From Desulfobacterales bacterium (GTDB lineage: Bacteria > Desulfobacterota > Desulfobulbia > Desulfobulbales > JAJRZW01), in contig JALWTY010000292.1 of the NCBI GenBank assembly GCA_026993265.1, forward strand, positions 1 through 34,581: a stretch of DNA of 34,581 nt, in the 5' to 3' direction. Made by a program: the position numbers and the translations under genes. This document shows positions 26,796-33,570 of the stretch, one piece after another (the stretch's first letter is position 1; each line of letters starts with the position of its first letter). The notes under the pieces are model-generated. The model did not search any database. It was not told where the DNA came from and saw nothing but the letters and a program-made list of their open reading frames with translations.

Positions 26796-27331
26796 TGGAC
26801 CTTGTCGATCTCATAAAGGAAAAACGGTTTCTGGGCCAGGAGTTCCTCACCTGGCTGTGGTTTGCGAGCGAGGAGCGCGGCGGCGCCATACTTCTGGAGG
26901 ACTCGCAGGAAGATGTCAACGTTGTCTTCGAAAAGCATCTGCTGCTCGAGAGCGGCGAGGGCGAGGACCTGGAGAAGGTCATCTGCCAGGGGCTGCGCGC
27001 CGGGCTCACCGAGGCCCGCACCGGCCTCGCCCTGGGCAAGAAGATAGAGCAGGCGAGACTGCTCGTCGCCCGCGACACCTACGAGTGGCACGTCACCATC
27101 CGGGCCGGGATGCTGGAGTTCCGCAGCGTGCGGCTGCCCAAGACCATGAACGCGGCCGAAGAGGAAGAAGGACCGGACGCCGTTGCCGGCCGTATCCTCG
27201 ACCGCATATACCTGTTCGAACTCCTGACCCGGACCGTGGACGAGCTCTTCCGCATGTTCCTCAAACGCCGCGTCCGGCCGGAGGACTGGCAGAATGAACG
27301 GGAAAGGATCGCCGCGTGGATAGGGGCTTAG
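26795..27331 (+). CDS. Putative RdgC C-terminal part (RdgC-associated protein)
   Basis: 178 residues. I do not recognise a named family with certainty. The opening [16 protein letters not shown] is a motif I associate with longer RdgC-like proteins. The middle has [35 protein letters not shown], which has the same order as the C-terminal helix and sheet of E. coli RdgC (AGK..KLALDW..RIQF....GSLKRLKF), followed by a helical tail ([17 protein letters not shown]). Interpretation: the RdgC function is divided over two adjacent genes. ATG 26795 overlaps the right flank of the B4 repeat by one base, and the repeat end CAGGA gives the only ribosome-binding-like sequence. The stop codon lies inside a G-rich quadruplex motif. 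Confidence 0.6.
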   Translation: MDLVDLIKEKRFLGQEFLTWLWFASEERGGAILLEDSQEDVNVVFEKHLLLESGEGEDLEKVICQGLRAGLTEARTGLALGKKIEQARLLVARDTYEWHVTIRAGMLEFRSVRLPKTMNAAEEEEGPDAVAGRILDRIYLFELLTRTVDELFRMFLKRRVRPEDWQNERERIAAWIGA

Positions 27332-27350
27332 GGGTTCAGGGGTTCAGGGG
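27323..27350 (+). other. Four-run G-quadruplex motif with 8-base period at the end of the RdgC C-part gene
   Basis: GGGG runs at 27323, 27331, 27339 and 27347, each separated by 4 bases (CTTA, TTCA, TTCA). The run includes the stop codon TAG of the upstream gene and ends 25 bases before the gatB start. The unit resembles the TTAGGGG block of family B repeats, but no B ends are present here. Confidence 0.8.
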
Positions 27351-27374
27351 AACAGAAAAAACGGAGAAGAACGA

Positions 27375-28811
27375 ATGCAGTTTGAGACCGTGATCGGGCT
27401 TGAGGTCCACGCCCAGCTCAAGACCGCAAGCAAGATATTCTGCGGCTGCTCCACCTCCTTCGGGGCCGGGCCCAACACCCACGTCTGCCCGGTGTGTCTG
27501 GGCATGCCCGGGGTCCTGCCGGTGCTCAACCGCCGGGTGGTGGACTTCGCCCTGAAGATGGGGATCGCCACCAACTGCCAAATCAACCGCAGGAACCAGT
27601 TCGCCCGCAAGAACTATTTTTATCCCGACCTGCCCAAGGGCTACCAGATCTCCCAGTTCGAGTTCCCCATCGCCGAACACGGCTGGATCGAGGTGGAGAC
27701 GGACGGCAATGCCAGCCGCATCGGCATAACCCGCATCCACATGGAGGAGGACGCAGGCAAGCTGGTCCACTCCGAACACGAGCCGGAAAGCTACGTGGAC
27801 CTGAACCGCACCGGCGTGCCGCTGATCGAGATCGTAAGCGAGCCCGACATCCGTTCCCCGGCCGAGGCGGCCGCCTATCTGCGCAGGCTGCACGCCATTC
27901 TCCGCTACCTCGACATCTGCGACGGCAACATGCAGGAAGGCAGTTTCCGCTGCGACGCCAACATCTCGCTGAGGCCCGCCGGCACGGACGAGTTCGGCAC
28001 CAGGACCGAACTCAAGAACATGAACTCCTTCCGCAACGTCCAGAAGGCGCTCGAGTACGAGGAACGCCGCCAACGCGACATCCTCCTCGACGGCGGCGAG
28101 GTGGTCCAGGAGACCCTGCTCTGGGACCCGGACGCGAACCGGACCGTGTCCATGCGCGGCAAGGAGGAGGCCCACGACTACCGCTACTTCCCCGACCCGG
28201 ACCTGGTCTGGGTGGAGATAGACGACGAATGGATCGAGGCGGCGAAAAGCTCCCTGCCCGAGCTGCCCGAAGAGCGCCTCCAGCGGTTCATCAGCGATCT
28301 CGGCCTTCCGGCCGACACCGCCGCGGTCCTGACCGGCGACCGGGAACTGGCCGATTACTTCGAATCCGCCCTGGAAAAATTCAACAACCCCAGGAAACTC
28401 GCCAACTGGATCGCCTCCGAAGTGGTGCGCGAACTCAAGGAATCGGAGCGCGACATCGCCTCCTTCCCGGTCGCGCCCGCAGCCCTGGCCGAACTGCTCG
28501 TCATGGAGGACAAGGGCACCATCAGCGGCAAGATCGCCAAAACCGTGTTCGCCGAGATGGTGGAAAGCGGCAAGGATGCGGCCACAGTGGTCAAGGAAAA
28601 GAACCTCGTCCAGGTGAGCGACGAGGGCGAACTCCTCGCCGCGGTCCGGGAGATCCTCGATGCAAGCCCGGACCAGGTGGCCCAGTACCTGGACGGCAAG
28701 ACCAAGGTGATGGGCTTCTTTGTCGGCCAGTTGATGAAGAAAACCCGCGGCCGGGCCAACCCCAAGCTGGCCAACGAGCTGTTCGCAAAGGAGCTGGCCG
28801 CGAGGAAGTAG
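27375..28811 (+). CDS. gatB: Aspartyl/glutamyl-tRNA amidotransferase subunit B
   Basis: 478 residues, the family norm. With GatA and GatC it converts Glu-tRNA(Gln) or Asp-tRNA(Asn) to the amidated forms using ammonia from glutamine. The opening [23 protein letters not shown], the zinc cysteines (CGC and CPVC near residues 17-40), the catalytic-site [22 protein letters not shown], and the C-terminal YqeY-like helical domain (about 330-478) are all evident. ACGGAGAAG precedes ATG 27375. gatA and gatC are not in the window, so the subunits are encoded apart in this genome. Presence implies that at least one of GlnRS or AsnRS is missing or supplemented. Confidence 0.97.
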   Translation: MQFETVIGLEVHAQLKTASKIFCGCSTSFGAGPNTHVCPVCLGMPGVLPVLNRRVVDFALKMGIATNCQINRRNQFARKNYFYPDLPKGYQISQFEFPIAEHGWIEVETDGNASRIGITRIHMEEDAGKLVHSEHEPESYVDLNRTGVPLIEIVSEPDIRSPAEAAAYLRRLHAILRYLDICDGNMQEGSFRCDANISLRPAGTDEFGTRTELKNMNSFRNVQKALEYEERRQRDILLDGGEVVQETLLWDPDANRTVSMRGKEEAHDYRYFPDPDLVWVEIDDEWIEAAKSSLPELPEERLQRFISDLGLPADTAAVLTGDRELADYFESALEKFNNPRKLANWIASEVVRELKESERDIASFPVAPAALAELLVMEDKGTISGKIAKTVFAEMVESGKDAATVVKEKNLVQVSDEGELLAAVREILDASPDQVAQYLDGKTKVMGFFVGQLMKKTRGRANPKLANELFAKELAARK

Positions 28812-28829
28812 GGCCGCCGGAGAAAGGAG

Positions 28830-29561
28830 ATGGCGGGCGGGGACGAATGGAGAAACAGGGTTCGCGGCCACCGGGAACGGATGCGCCGCAAACTTCTCGA
28901 CCGCGGCATCGACGCCCTCACCGACGTTGAGGTGGTGGAGATGCTGCTCGCCCTCGGCACCCCCAGAAAGGACTGCAAGGACCCGGCCCGCGAGGCCGTG
29001 GCCAGGTTCGGCAGCCTGGCCGGGGTGCTTGAGGCCGCGCCAGATGAGCTGATGAAGGTCCGCGGCATCGGCCCGGCCAACTCGGCCGCCCTGCTTCTCG
29101 TCCATCAAACGGGCCGCCGTTTTCTGAAAACCCGCCTCCGGGACCGCCAGTACCTCCGTTCCTCCCGCGAGGTGGCCGAGTACCTGGCCCACTGGAGCCG
29201 CGGCCTTGACCGCGAGGTCTTCAAGGTCATCCTCCTCGACACATCCCTCAAAATAATCGATTCGCACGACCTGTTCGCCGGCACGGTGGACCGTGGCGCG
29301 GTCTACCCCCGCGAGGTGGTGCGGACCGCGCTCATGGCCAACGCCAGCGCCGTGGTCGTGGCCCACAACCATCCCTCCGGCAATCCCCGGCCCTCGGCCG
29401 AGGACAAGGCCCTGACCCGCCGCCTTTACCTCGCCTGCGCTGCATGCGGCATCCGCCTGCTCGACCATCTGGTGGTGGGCGAAGATGAAAAACCCTACAG
29501 CTTCGCCGACCACGGCATCATGGCCGAGATCGGCCGGGAATGCGATGGGCTCCCCGGCTGA
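28830..29561 (+). CDS. radC: RadC-family JAB1/MPN (DUF2466) protein
   Basis: 243 residues. A helix-hairpin-helix segment (ELMKVRGIGPANSAALLL, about residues 70-88) and a C-terminal JAMM metalloprotease-like fold with the zinc motif HNHPSGNPRPSAED (about residues 172-185) define the family. The biological role is unresolved: the DNA-repair label from E. coli radC was withdrawn. A few lineages use it on mobile elements. The ribosome-binding site AAAGGAG directly abuts ATG 28830, with no spacer, so initiation here may be weak; no better in-frame start exists before the conserved GHRERMRRKLL. It follows gatB by 18 bases. The stop is immediately followed by a decayed family A repeat. Confidence 0.9.
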   Translation: MAGGDEWRNRVRGHRERMRRKLLDRGIDALTDVEVVEMLLALGTPRKDCKDPAREAVARFGSLAGVLEAAPDELMKVRGIGPANSAALLLVHQTGRRFLKTRLRDRQYLRSSREVAEYLAHWSRGLDREVFKVILLDTSLKIIDSHDLFAGTVDRGAVYPREVVRTALMANASAVVVAHNHPSGNPRPSAEDKALTRRLYLACAACGIRLLDHLVVGEDEKPYSFADHGIMAEIGRECDGLPG

Positions 29562-29562
29562 G

Positions 29563-29701
29563 GAGCCCGTTGAAAACGTCATGAGCGAAGATGGGACAAG
29601 GAACAGTCCGGCGGAGAATCGCGGTTTACCCGCAACAAACGGACATTCCGGGCCTGATCGTCACGCGGTGTCATCGGGCGCGGCGGCTTCTCGACAGGCC
29701 G
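29563..29701. repeat. Decayed full-length family A element inside the hemW 5-prime coding region
   Basis: The 139-bp stretch begins GAGCCCGTTGAAAACG one base after the radC stop and ends TTCTCGACAGGCCG. It aligns end to end with A1 (140 bp); over the first 68 bases roughly three quarters of positions are the same (for example CCCGTTGAAAA, GACAAGGAA, TCCGGCG, GCGGTTTAC). The right half is more diverged and GC-enriched. It spans the predicted hemW start. Confidence 0.75.
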
Positions 29702-30810
29702 CCAACCGCATCGGCCTATACGTCCACGTCCCCTTCTGCGTAAGCCGCTGCGCCTACTGCGCCTTCAACTCCGAACCCCTGGCCGGCCGCGATCCGGCCC
29801 CCTACGTGGACGGGCTCATCCTGGATGCGAAAATAGCGCGGGAACGGCTCAGCCGCGACACCGTTTTCGACACCATGTTCATCGGCGGTGGCACCCCTAC
29901 CATCCTGCCCGGCCGGGAACTTGCCCGTCTGTTCACGGGGGTGCGGAAAAATCTCGCCATCGCCCCGGACGCGGAGATAACCGTGGAGGCCAACCCCAAC
30001 CGGGCCGACCGGGACACCTTTGCCCTGCTCCGGGAGCTGGGGGCGAACCGGATCAGCATCGGCGTGCAGAGTTTCGACAACGCCGTGCTCGAAAAAAGCG
30101 GCCGCAGCCACAGCGCGGACGACGCCGCAGCCGCAGTGGAAGCGGCCCGGCAGGCCGGTTTCAAGAACCTGGGCCTCGACCTCATCCGCGGCCTGCCCGG
30201 CGAGAGCCCGGAAAGCTTCCGCGCCGGGCTTGAAACCGCCCTTTCGCTTGCGCCGGAGCACATCTCCATCTACGACCTGTCGATCGAACCGGGCTCCGCC
30301 TTCCACCGCCGCCGGGAAGAACTCGCCCTGCCGGATGAAGAGGCGCTCTGCGAGATGGACCGGATCACCGCGCGCCTGACCGCGGAAAAAGGCTTCATCC
30401 GCTACGAGATCTCCAATTACTGCCAGCCGGGCCGCGAATGCCGCCACAACCTCAACTACTGGAGAAACCGTCCCTACCTCGGCCTTGGCGCGGGCGCGGT
30501 CTCGTACCTTGAAGGAATACGTTTGACAAACACCACTGCGGCCGACTTATATCTGGAAAAGCTGGGCCGGGGCGAATGGCCGCTGGCCTCCTTCGAGATC
30601 ATGCCGCCGCGGGCCCGGACGCGGGAAACGGTTGTCATGGGCCTGCGGACCGCGGCCGGGGCCCGTCTCACCCCGGAGATCCGGGAGATGTACGGCGATG
30701 TCCTGGGACGGCTGGCGGACCGGGAGCTGGTGGAGATGGAGGCGGACCGCCTGCGCCTCACCGCCCTGGGCTTCAGGTTCGCCAACCGGGTGATGGCCGA
30801 GCTGGTGTGA
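29581..30810 (+). CDS. hemW: Heme chaperone HemW (radical SAM, coproporphyrinogen oxidase-like)
   Basis: 409 residues from ATG 29581. The radical SAM core starts near residue 42: IGLYVHVPFCVSRCAYCAF, with the 4Fe-4S motif C-x3-C-x2-C in HemW rather than HemN form, followed by FIGGGTPTILP, EANPN, QSFDNAVLEKSGRSHSADDA and the C-terminal HemN_C region. HemW binds heme and delivers it to acceptors; it is not an oxygen-independent oxidase in tested cases. Family members normally begin a few residues before the LYVHVPFC segment, so the 41 leading residues are extra. They are encoded by a decayed family A repeat. ATG 29545 and GTG 29668 are alternative in-frame starts; none has a clear ribosome-binding site. 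Confidence 0.9.
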   Translation: MSEDGTRNSPAENRGLPATNGHSGPDRHAVSSGAAASRQAANRIGLYVHVPFCVSRCAYCAFNSEPLAGRDPAPYVDGLILDAKIARERLSRDTVFDTMFIGGGTPTILPGRELARLFTGVRKNLAIAPDAEITVEANPNRADRDTFALLRELGANRISIGVQSFDNAVLEKSGRSHSADDAAAAVEAARQAGFKNLGLDLIRGLPGESPESFRAGLETALSLAPEHISIYDLSIEPGSAFHRRREELALPDEEALCEMDRITARLTAEKGFIRYEISNYCQPGRECRHNLNYWRNRPYLGLGAGAVSYLEGIRLTNTTAADLYLEKLGRGEWPLASFEIMPPRARTRETVVMGLRTAAGARLTPEIREMYGDVLGRLADRELVEMEADRLRLTALGFRFANRVMAELV

Positions 30811-30811
30811 T

Positions 30812-30936
30812 CCCGCCCCCGTGAGCGCCCGATAGCGGGCCGTCTGCTGTGTCGGCAACGCCTTGATATACCGAAGTATAATCAAGACCGTTGCCTCCTT
30901 GCATCCGGCCCGCTCTCGAACGCTCACGGGGGCGGG
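30812..30936. repeat. Family C hairpin between hemW and radA
   Basis: A 16-bp perfect inverted repeat (CCCGCCCCCGTGAGCG at 30812 and its complement ending at 30936) encloses an imperfect stem and a tip TTGATATAC-CGAA-GTATAATCAA (30863-30885). The interior is the reverse complement of the hairpin core in the B3 repeat. It starts one base after the hemW stop and can fold as a single 125-base hairpin, a probable transcription end or processing site. Confidence 0.8.
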
Positions 30937-31065
30937 GGAATCTTGTGGCTTCGGGGAACTGGGCCGGGTTGCGAGTCGGGGTCTCCCCAAAAAAATGGTG
31001 CCGGTTGTTTGTCCGACTCGTCAAAAGCTCTTCTGGTTTCCGTCATCTGACTTCTGATTTCTGGT

Positions 31066-32418
31066 ATGAAAAAAAAGCAAAAAAAATTCCGTTGCCGGGA
31101 GTGCGGGGCCGAGAGCGGCAAGTGGGCCGGCCAATGCCAGGCCTGCGGGGAGTGGAACTGTCTCGATGAGGTGAGCCCCGAGGAGGCGGGCCGGGCCGGG
31201 TTCGCCGGAATACGCTCCGAGCTGACTATCCTCTCCCAGGTGAAGAGCGACGCGGCCGGCCGGACAAAAAGCGGTTTCGCCGAGCTCGACCGGGTGCTGG
31301 GCGGCGGGATCGTGCCGGGCTCGGTGATCCTGGTGGGCGGCGATCCCGGGGTGGGCAAGTCCACCCTGCTGCTCCAGGTCTCCTGCCGGCTCGCGGAGAA
31401 GCACAAAACCATCTACATCAGCGGCGAGGAATCGCCGCAGCAGATCAGCCAGCGCGCCATCCGTCTCGGCCTTGGCCGTGACCGGCTGCTCCTGCAGGCC
31501 GAGACATCGACCGAGGCCATCATCGCCACGGCCGAGGCCAACGCCCCCGCCTTCCTGATAATAGACTCCATCCAGACCCTGCAGTGCGGCGACATCGGCT
31601 CCGCGCCCGGCTCGGTCAGCCAGGTGCGCGAGGCCGCGGCCCGGCTGACCGCGTTCGCCAAGCAGAACAACGTCACCGTGTTCCTCATCGGCCACGTGAC
31701 CAAGAGCGGCGATCTGGCCGGCCCCAGGGTGCTCGAGCACATCATCGACGTGGTCTGCTACATCGAGGGCGCAAGCGACAACCGCTTCCGCATGGTCCGG
31801 GCGGTGAAGAACCGCTACGGCGCGGTGAACGAACTCGGGGTCTTCGCCATGACCGACCAGGGCATGCGCGAAATAAAAAACCCCTCGGCAATTTTCCTCA
31901 CCGGCCAGGGCGATCCCATGCCGGGCAGCAGCGTGATGGCGGTATGGGAGGGCAGCCGCCCCCTGCTGGTGGAGATCCAGGCCCTGACCGACGAGTCATA
32001 CGGCGAACACCCCCGCCGGGTCAGCCTTGGGCTCGACGCCAACCGTCTGGCCATGCTGCTCGCAGTCCTGCACCGCCACGGCAGCATATCCACCTGGAAC
32101 CGGGACGTGTTCCTCAACGTGGTCGGCGGGGTGAGGATAACCGAGACCGCGGCCGACCTGCCCCTGCTCCTGGCCGTGGCCTCGAGCATGAAAAACCGGC
32201 CTCTGCCGCAGCGGATGGTATCGTTCGGGGAAATAGGGCTTGCCGGCGAGGTCCGGCCGGTGCCGAACGGCGTGGCCCGGCTGCAGGAAGCGGCCAAACA
32301 CGGCATTGCCCTGGCCGTGGTTCCCTGGCAGAACAGGCCGCCGAAACCGGTGAAGGGCCTCGAGGTCAAAGGGGTCAAAACACTGCGCGAGGCCCTTGGC
32401 GCAACATTACCAGCCTGA
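31066..32418 (+). CDS. radA: DNA repair protein RadA
   Basis: 450 residues. RadA is a RecA-like motor that drives branch migration from recombination D-loops. The N-terminal C4 zinc finger (Cys10, Cys13, Cys24, Cys27), the Walker A GGDPGVGKST (91-100), the RadA-specific KNRYGAVNELGVF (about 248; usually KNRFG) and the C-terminal Lon-like domain (about 280-450) are all in place. There is only a weak ribosome-binding site before ATG 31066. Lysine-rich start MKKKQKKF. It lies with hemW, radC, gatB and the RdgC pair on one strand, but the family C hairpin separates it from hemW. A short family A fragment abuts its stop codon. Confidence 0.97.
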   Translation: MKKKQKKFRCRECGAESGKWAGQCQACGEWNCLDEVSPEEAGRAGFAGIRSELTILSQVKSDAAGRTKSGFAELDRVLGGGIVPGSVILVGGDPGVGKSTLLLQVSCRLAEKHKTIYISGEESPQQISQRAIRLGLGRDRLLLQAETSTEAIIATAEANAPAFLIIDSIQTLQCGDIGSAPGSVSQVREAAARLTAFAKQNNVTVFLIGHVTKSGDLAGPRVLEHIIDVVCYIEGASDNRFRMVRAVKNRYGAVNELGVFAMTDQGMREIKNPSAIFLTGQGDPMPGSSVMAVWEGSRPLLVEIQALTDESYGEHPRRVSLGLDANRLAMLLAVLHRHGSISTWNRDVFLNVVGGVRITETAADLPLLLAVASSMKNRPLPQRMVSFGEIGLAGEVRPVPNGVARLQEAAKHGIALAVVPWQNRPPKPVKGLEVKGVKTLREALGATLPA

Positions 32419-32445
32419 CAGCCCGCAGAGTCTTTCAACGGGCTG
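32419..32445 (+). terminator. Deletion-type family A fragment directly after radA, potential terminator hairpin
   Basis: CAGCCCG (32419-32425) and CGGGCTG (32439-32445) form a stem, and the right end TTTCAACGGGCTG is identical to the last 13 bases of family A. It begins at the base after the radA TGA. The interior of A is missing. Confidence 0.6.
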
Positions 32446-32505
32446 CTAAGCCCCTACCTGAGTCGGGTGCAATTTTTTAAACCCACCGCTCCATCAAGCC
32501 GACAG

Positions 32506-32525
32506 CGGTAAAAATTTTTTTACCG
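32506..32525. promoter_or_regulatory. 20-bp perfect palindrome upstream of the sRNA promoter
   Basis: CGGTAAAAA-TT-TTTTTACCG is a perfect dyad whose centre is about 110 bases before the predicted small-RNA start, the usual distance of a sigma-54 enhancer site. It could instead be part of a terminator for radA, because ACCGCT/AGCGGT (32486-32509) overlaps it. Confidence 0.45.
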
Positions 32526-32598
32526 GCCGGCCACACCCCTATCCCGCCTTGTTGCCGCAAGCCCACGAAAAAGCGTATATCTCAAAAAAAATTCAGTT

Positions 32599-32615
32599 CT
32601 GGCACGCCGGCTGCA
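32599..32615 (+). promoter_or_regulatory. Sigma-54 (-24/-12) promoter of a candidate small RNA
   Basis: CTGGCACGCCGGCTGCA matches the consensus YTGGCACGNNNNTTGCW with one mismatch (CTGC for TTGC). GG at 32601-32602 and GC at 32613-32614 have the required 10-base spacing. Predicted start of transcription is G32626. Confidence 0.75.
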
Positions 32616-32625
32616 TAATCATAAA

Positions 32626-32711
32626 GGGAAAGCAAAAATTCATTCTCCTTCCTCCCCTCCGGGACCGGCCTCCTCCCTTCCCCATCATCCAACGGCCGGT
32701 CCCTTTTTTTT
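32626..32711 (+). ncRNA. Candidate sigma-54-dependent small RNA with C/U-rich anti-Shine-Dalgarno segments
   Basis: About 86 nt from the predicted start GGGAAAG to the end of the T-run. The 5-prime arm is unstructured and carries CTCCTTCCTCCCCTCC (32645-32660), complementary to GGAGG-type ribosome-binding sites. The terminator loop (32671-32693) carries further CCTCCC and TTCCCC. There is no start codon with a ribosome-binding site and no open frame of note, so it is not a leader for a protein. The next element downstream is a family B half-repeat and then tRNA-Ser. Function is inferred: base-pairing repression or sequestration of a protein. Confidence 0.6.
32661..32711 (+). terminator. Strong intrinsic terminator of the candidate small RNA
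   Basis: A perfect 10-bp stem GGGACCGGCC (32661-32670)/GGCCGGTCCC (32694-32703) with a 23-base C-rich loop, followed by eight T (32704-32711). Confidence 0.88.
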
Positions 32712-32713
32712 AT

Positions 32714-32733
32714 CCTGAATCCGCGACGGCTTA
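32714..32733. repeat. Family B half-element (B6), one end only
   Basis: CCTGAATCCGCGACGGCTT is the reverse complement of the family B right end with one change (GTGA to GCGA). No partner end is found before copy A3 at 32858. The stretch 32734-32857 between them has a GCGGCCTTTGGCCGC hairpin and nothing else I can support. Confidence 0.6.
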
Positions 32734-32857
32734 TCAGAAGCCGGAAGTCAGGGGACAGCAAGAGGATGCGGCCTTTGGCCGCGGCCGGTTACATGGGGGC
32801 GCACCGTGACAACAGCCGCAGGCAAAGACCGCCTCCGCTGCTTTGTCTGTCCCATAA

Positions 32858-32998
32858 CAGCCCGTTGAAAAACGTAGCGAGCGCAGACGAGGCAAGGAAA
32901 AATCCGGCGAAAAAGCGCCGTTTACATGGAGTAAATGAGCATTTTCCAGCCGGATTTTGACGCCGCATCGTCAAGCGCAGCAGTTTTTCAACGGGCTG
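32858..32998. repeat. Family A palindromic element, copy A3
   Basis: 141 bp with CAGCCCGTTGAAAAAC ends, very close to A1 and A2 in sequence. The flanks differ (ATAA left, CTCC right), so no target duplication is visible; one side may have been deleted or rearranged. It lies just before the tRNA-Ser promoter. Confidence 0.88.
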
Positions 32999-33018
32999 CT
33001 CCCCCCGCCATCAGCCGA

Positions 33019-33048
33019 TTGACACCGAGGGGGGGAAAATGGTACACA
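33019..33048 (+). promoter_or_regulatory. Promoter of tRNA-Ser(UGA)
   Basis: TTGACA (33019-33024) and TACACA (33043-33048) with an 18-base spacer, directly before the tRNA at 33062. Confidence 0.6.
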
Positions 33049-33061
33049 GATTTCCTGCAAG

Positions 33062-33147
33062 GGAGGGATGGCCGAGTGGTCGAAGGCGGCGGTCTTGAAA
33101 ACCGTTGAGCGAAAGCTCCGTGGGTTCGAATCCTACTCCCTCCGCCA
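33062..33147 (+). tRNA. tRNA-Ser (UGA)
   Basis: Acceptor GGAGGGA pairs with TCCCTCC, discriminator G and encoded CCA. The anticodon loop CTTGAAA gives TGA. A long variable arm (TTGAGCGAAAGCTCC) confirms a class II serine tRNA. 86 bases including CCA. Confidence 0.96.
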
Positions 33148-33172
33148 TTTTCGCCTATAAACCGGGAAAGCA

Positions 33173-33277
33173 CCTGAATCCGTGAGCGCAAGAGCAAGCC
33201 AGAGGCGAAACCATGAAGAAACGCGCTGTTTCAGTCAGATGACCGTCAATAAGGCGCTAAACCGTCACGGATTCAGG
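33173..33277. repeat. Family B minimal repeat, copy B5
   Basis: The shortest copy (105 bp): CCTGAATCCGTGAGCG at the left and the complement CACGGATTCAGG at the right, with an unrelated-looking interior (GAAACCATGAAGAAACGCGCTG region). It lies between the two tRNA-Ser genes. Confidence 0.8.
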
Positions 33278-33284
33278 AATTAGC

Positions 33285-33312
33285 TTGGCAGAAAACATAT
33301 TTCTGCTATTAT
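33285..33312 (+). promoter_or_regulatory. Promoter of tRNA-Ser(GCU)
   Basis: TTGGCA (33285-33290) and TATTAT (33307-33312), 16-base spacer. The predicted leader then contains an isolated pyrimidine-rich block (33359-33390, TCCTGTCTCCTGTCCCCTG) like that of family B. Confidence 0.55.
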
Positions 33313-33393
33313 TTCCGCTCTGGATACAGGGACCGTGGCAAGGGGCAGGCGGGTCTTCCGTCCCCTGATTCCTGTCTCCTGTCCCCTGAACAG

Positions 33394-33486
33394 GGAGAGA
33401 TGACCGAGTCGGCTGAAGGTGCTCGCCTGCTAAGCGAGTGTGGGGGTAAAACTCCACCGAGGGTTCGAATCCCTCTCTCTCCGCCA
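33394..33486 (+). tRNA. tRNA-Ser (GCU)
   Basis: Acceptor GGAGAGA pairs with TCTCTCC, discriminator G and encoded CCA. Anticodon stem CTCGC/GCGAG encloses CTGCTAA, anticodon GCT. Long variable arm TGTGGGGGTAAAACTCCACC. 93 bases including CCA. Confidence 0.95.
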
Positions 33487-33492
33487 GCTTTC

Positions 33493-33532
33493 AAAAAAAT
33501 CCGCGGCCAGCCCTTCCGGCCGCGGATTTTTT
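33493..33532. terminator. Intrinsic terminator after tRNA-Ser(GCU)
   Basis: ATCCGCGGCC (33499-33508) and GGCCGCGGAT (33518-33527) form a perfect stem flanked by A-run and T-run (AAAAAA/TTTTTT), so it can work in both directions. Confidence 0.9.
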
Positions 33533-33570
33533 CCTTATCCCTCCTTTTCGCGTCCGGTTGTGTTTCCGCC

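Noticed and set aside
27336-29582. 748-residue open frame on the minus strand opposite gatB and radC
   Set aside because: Antisense shadow crossing two clearly real genes, without any recognisable domain.
33400-33570. Longer start of the M48 protease gene
   Set aside because: The frame overlaps tRNA-Ser(GCU) and its terminator; the lipoprotein signal begins at ATG 33571.
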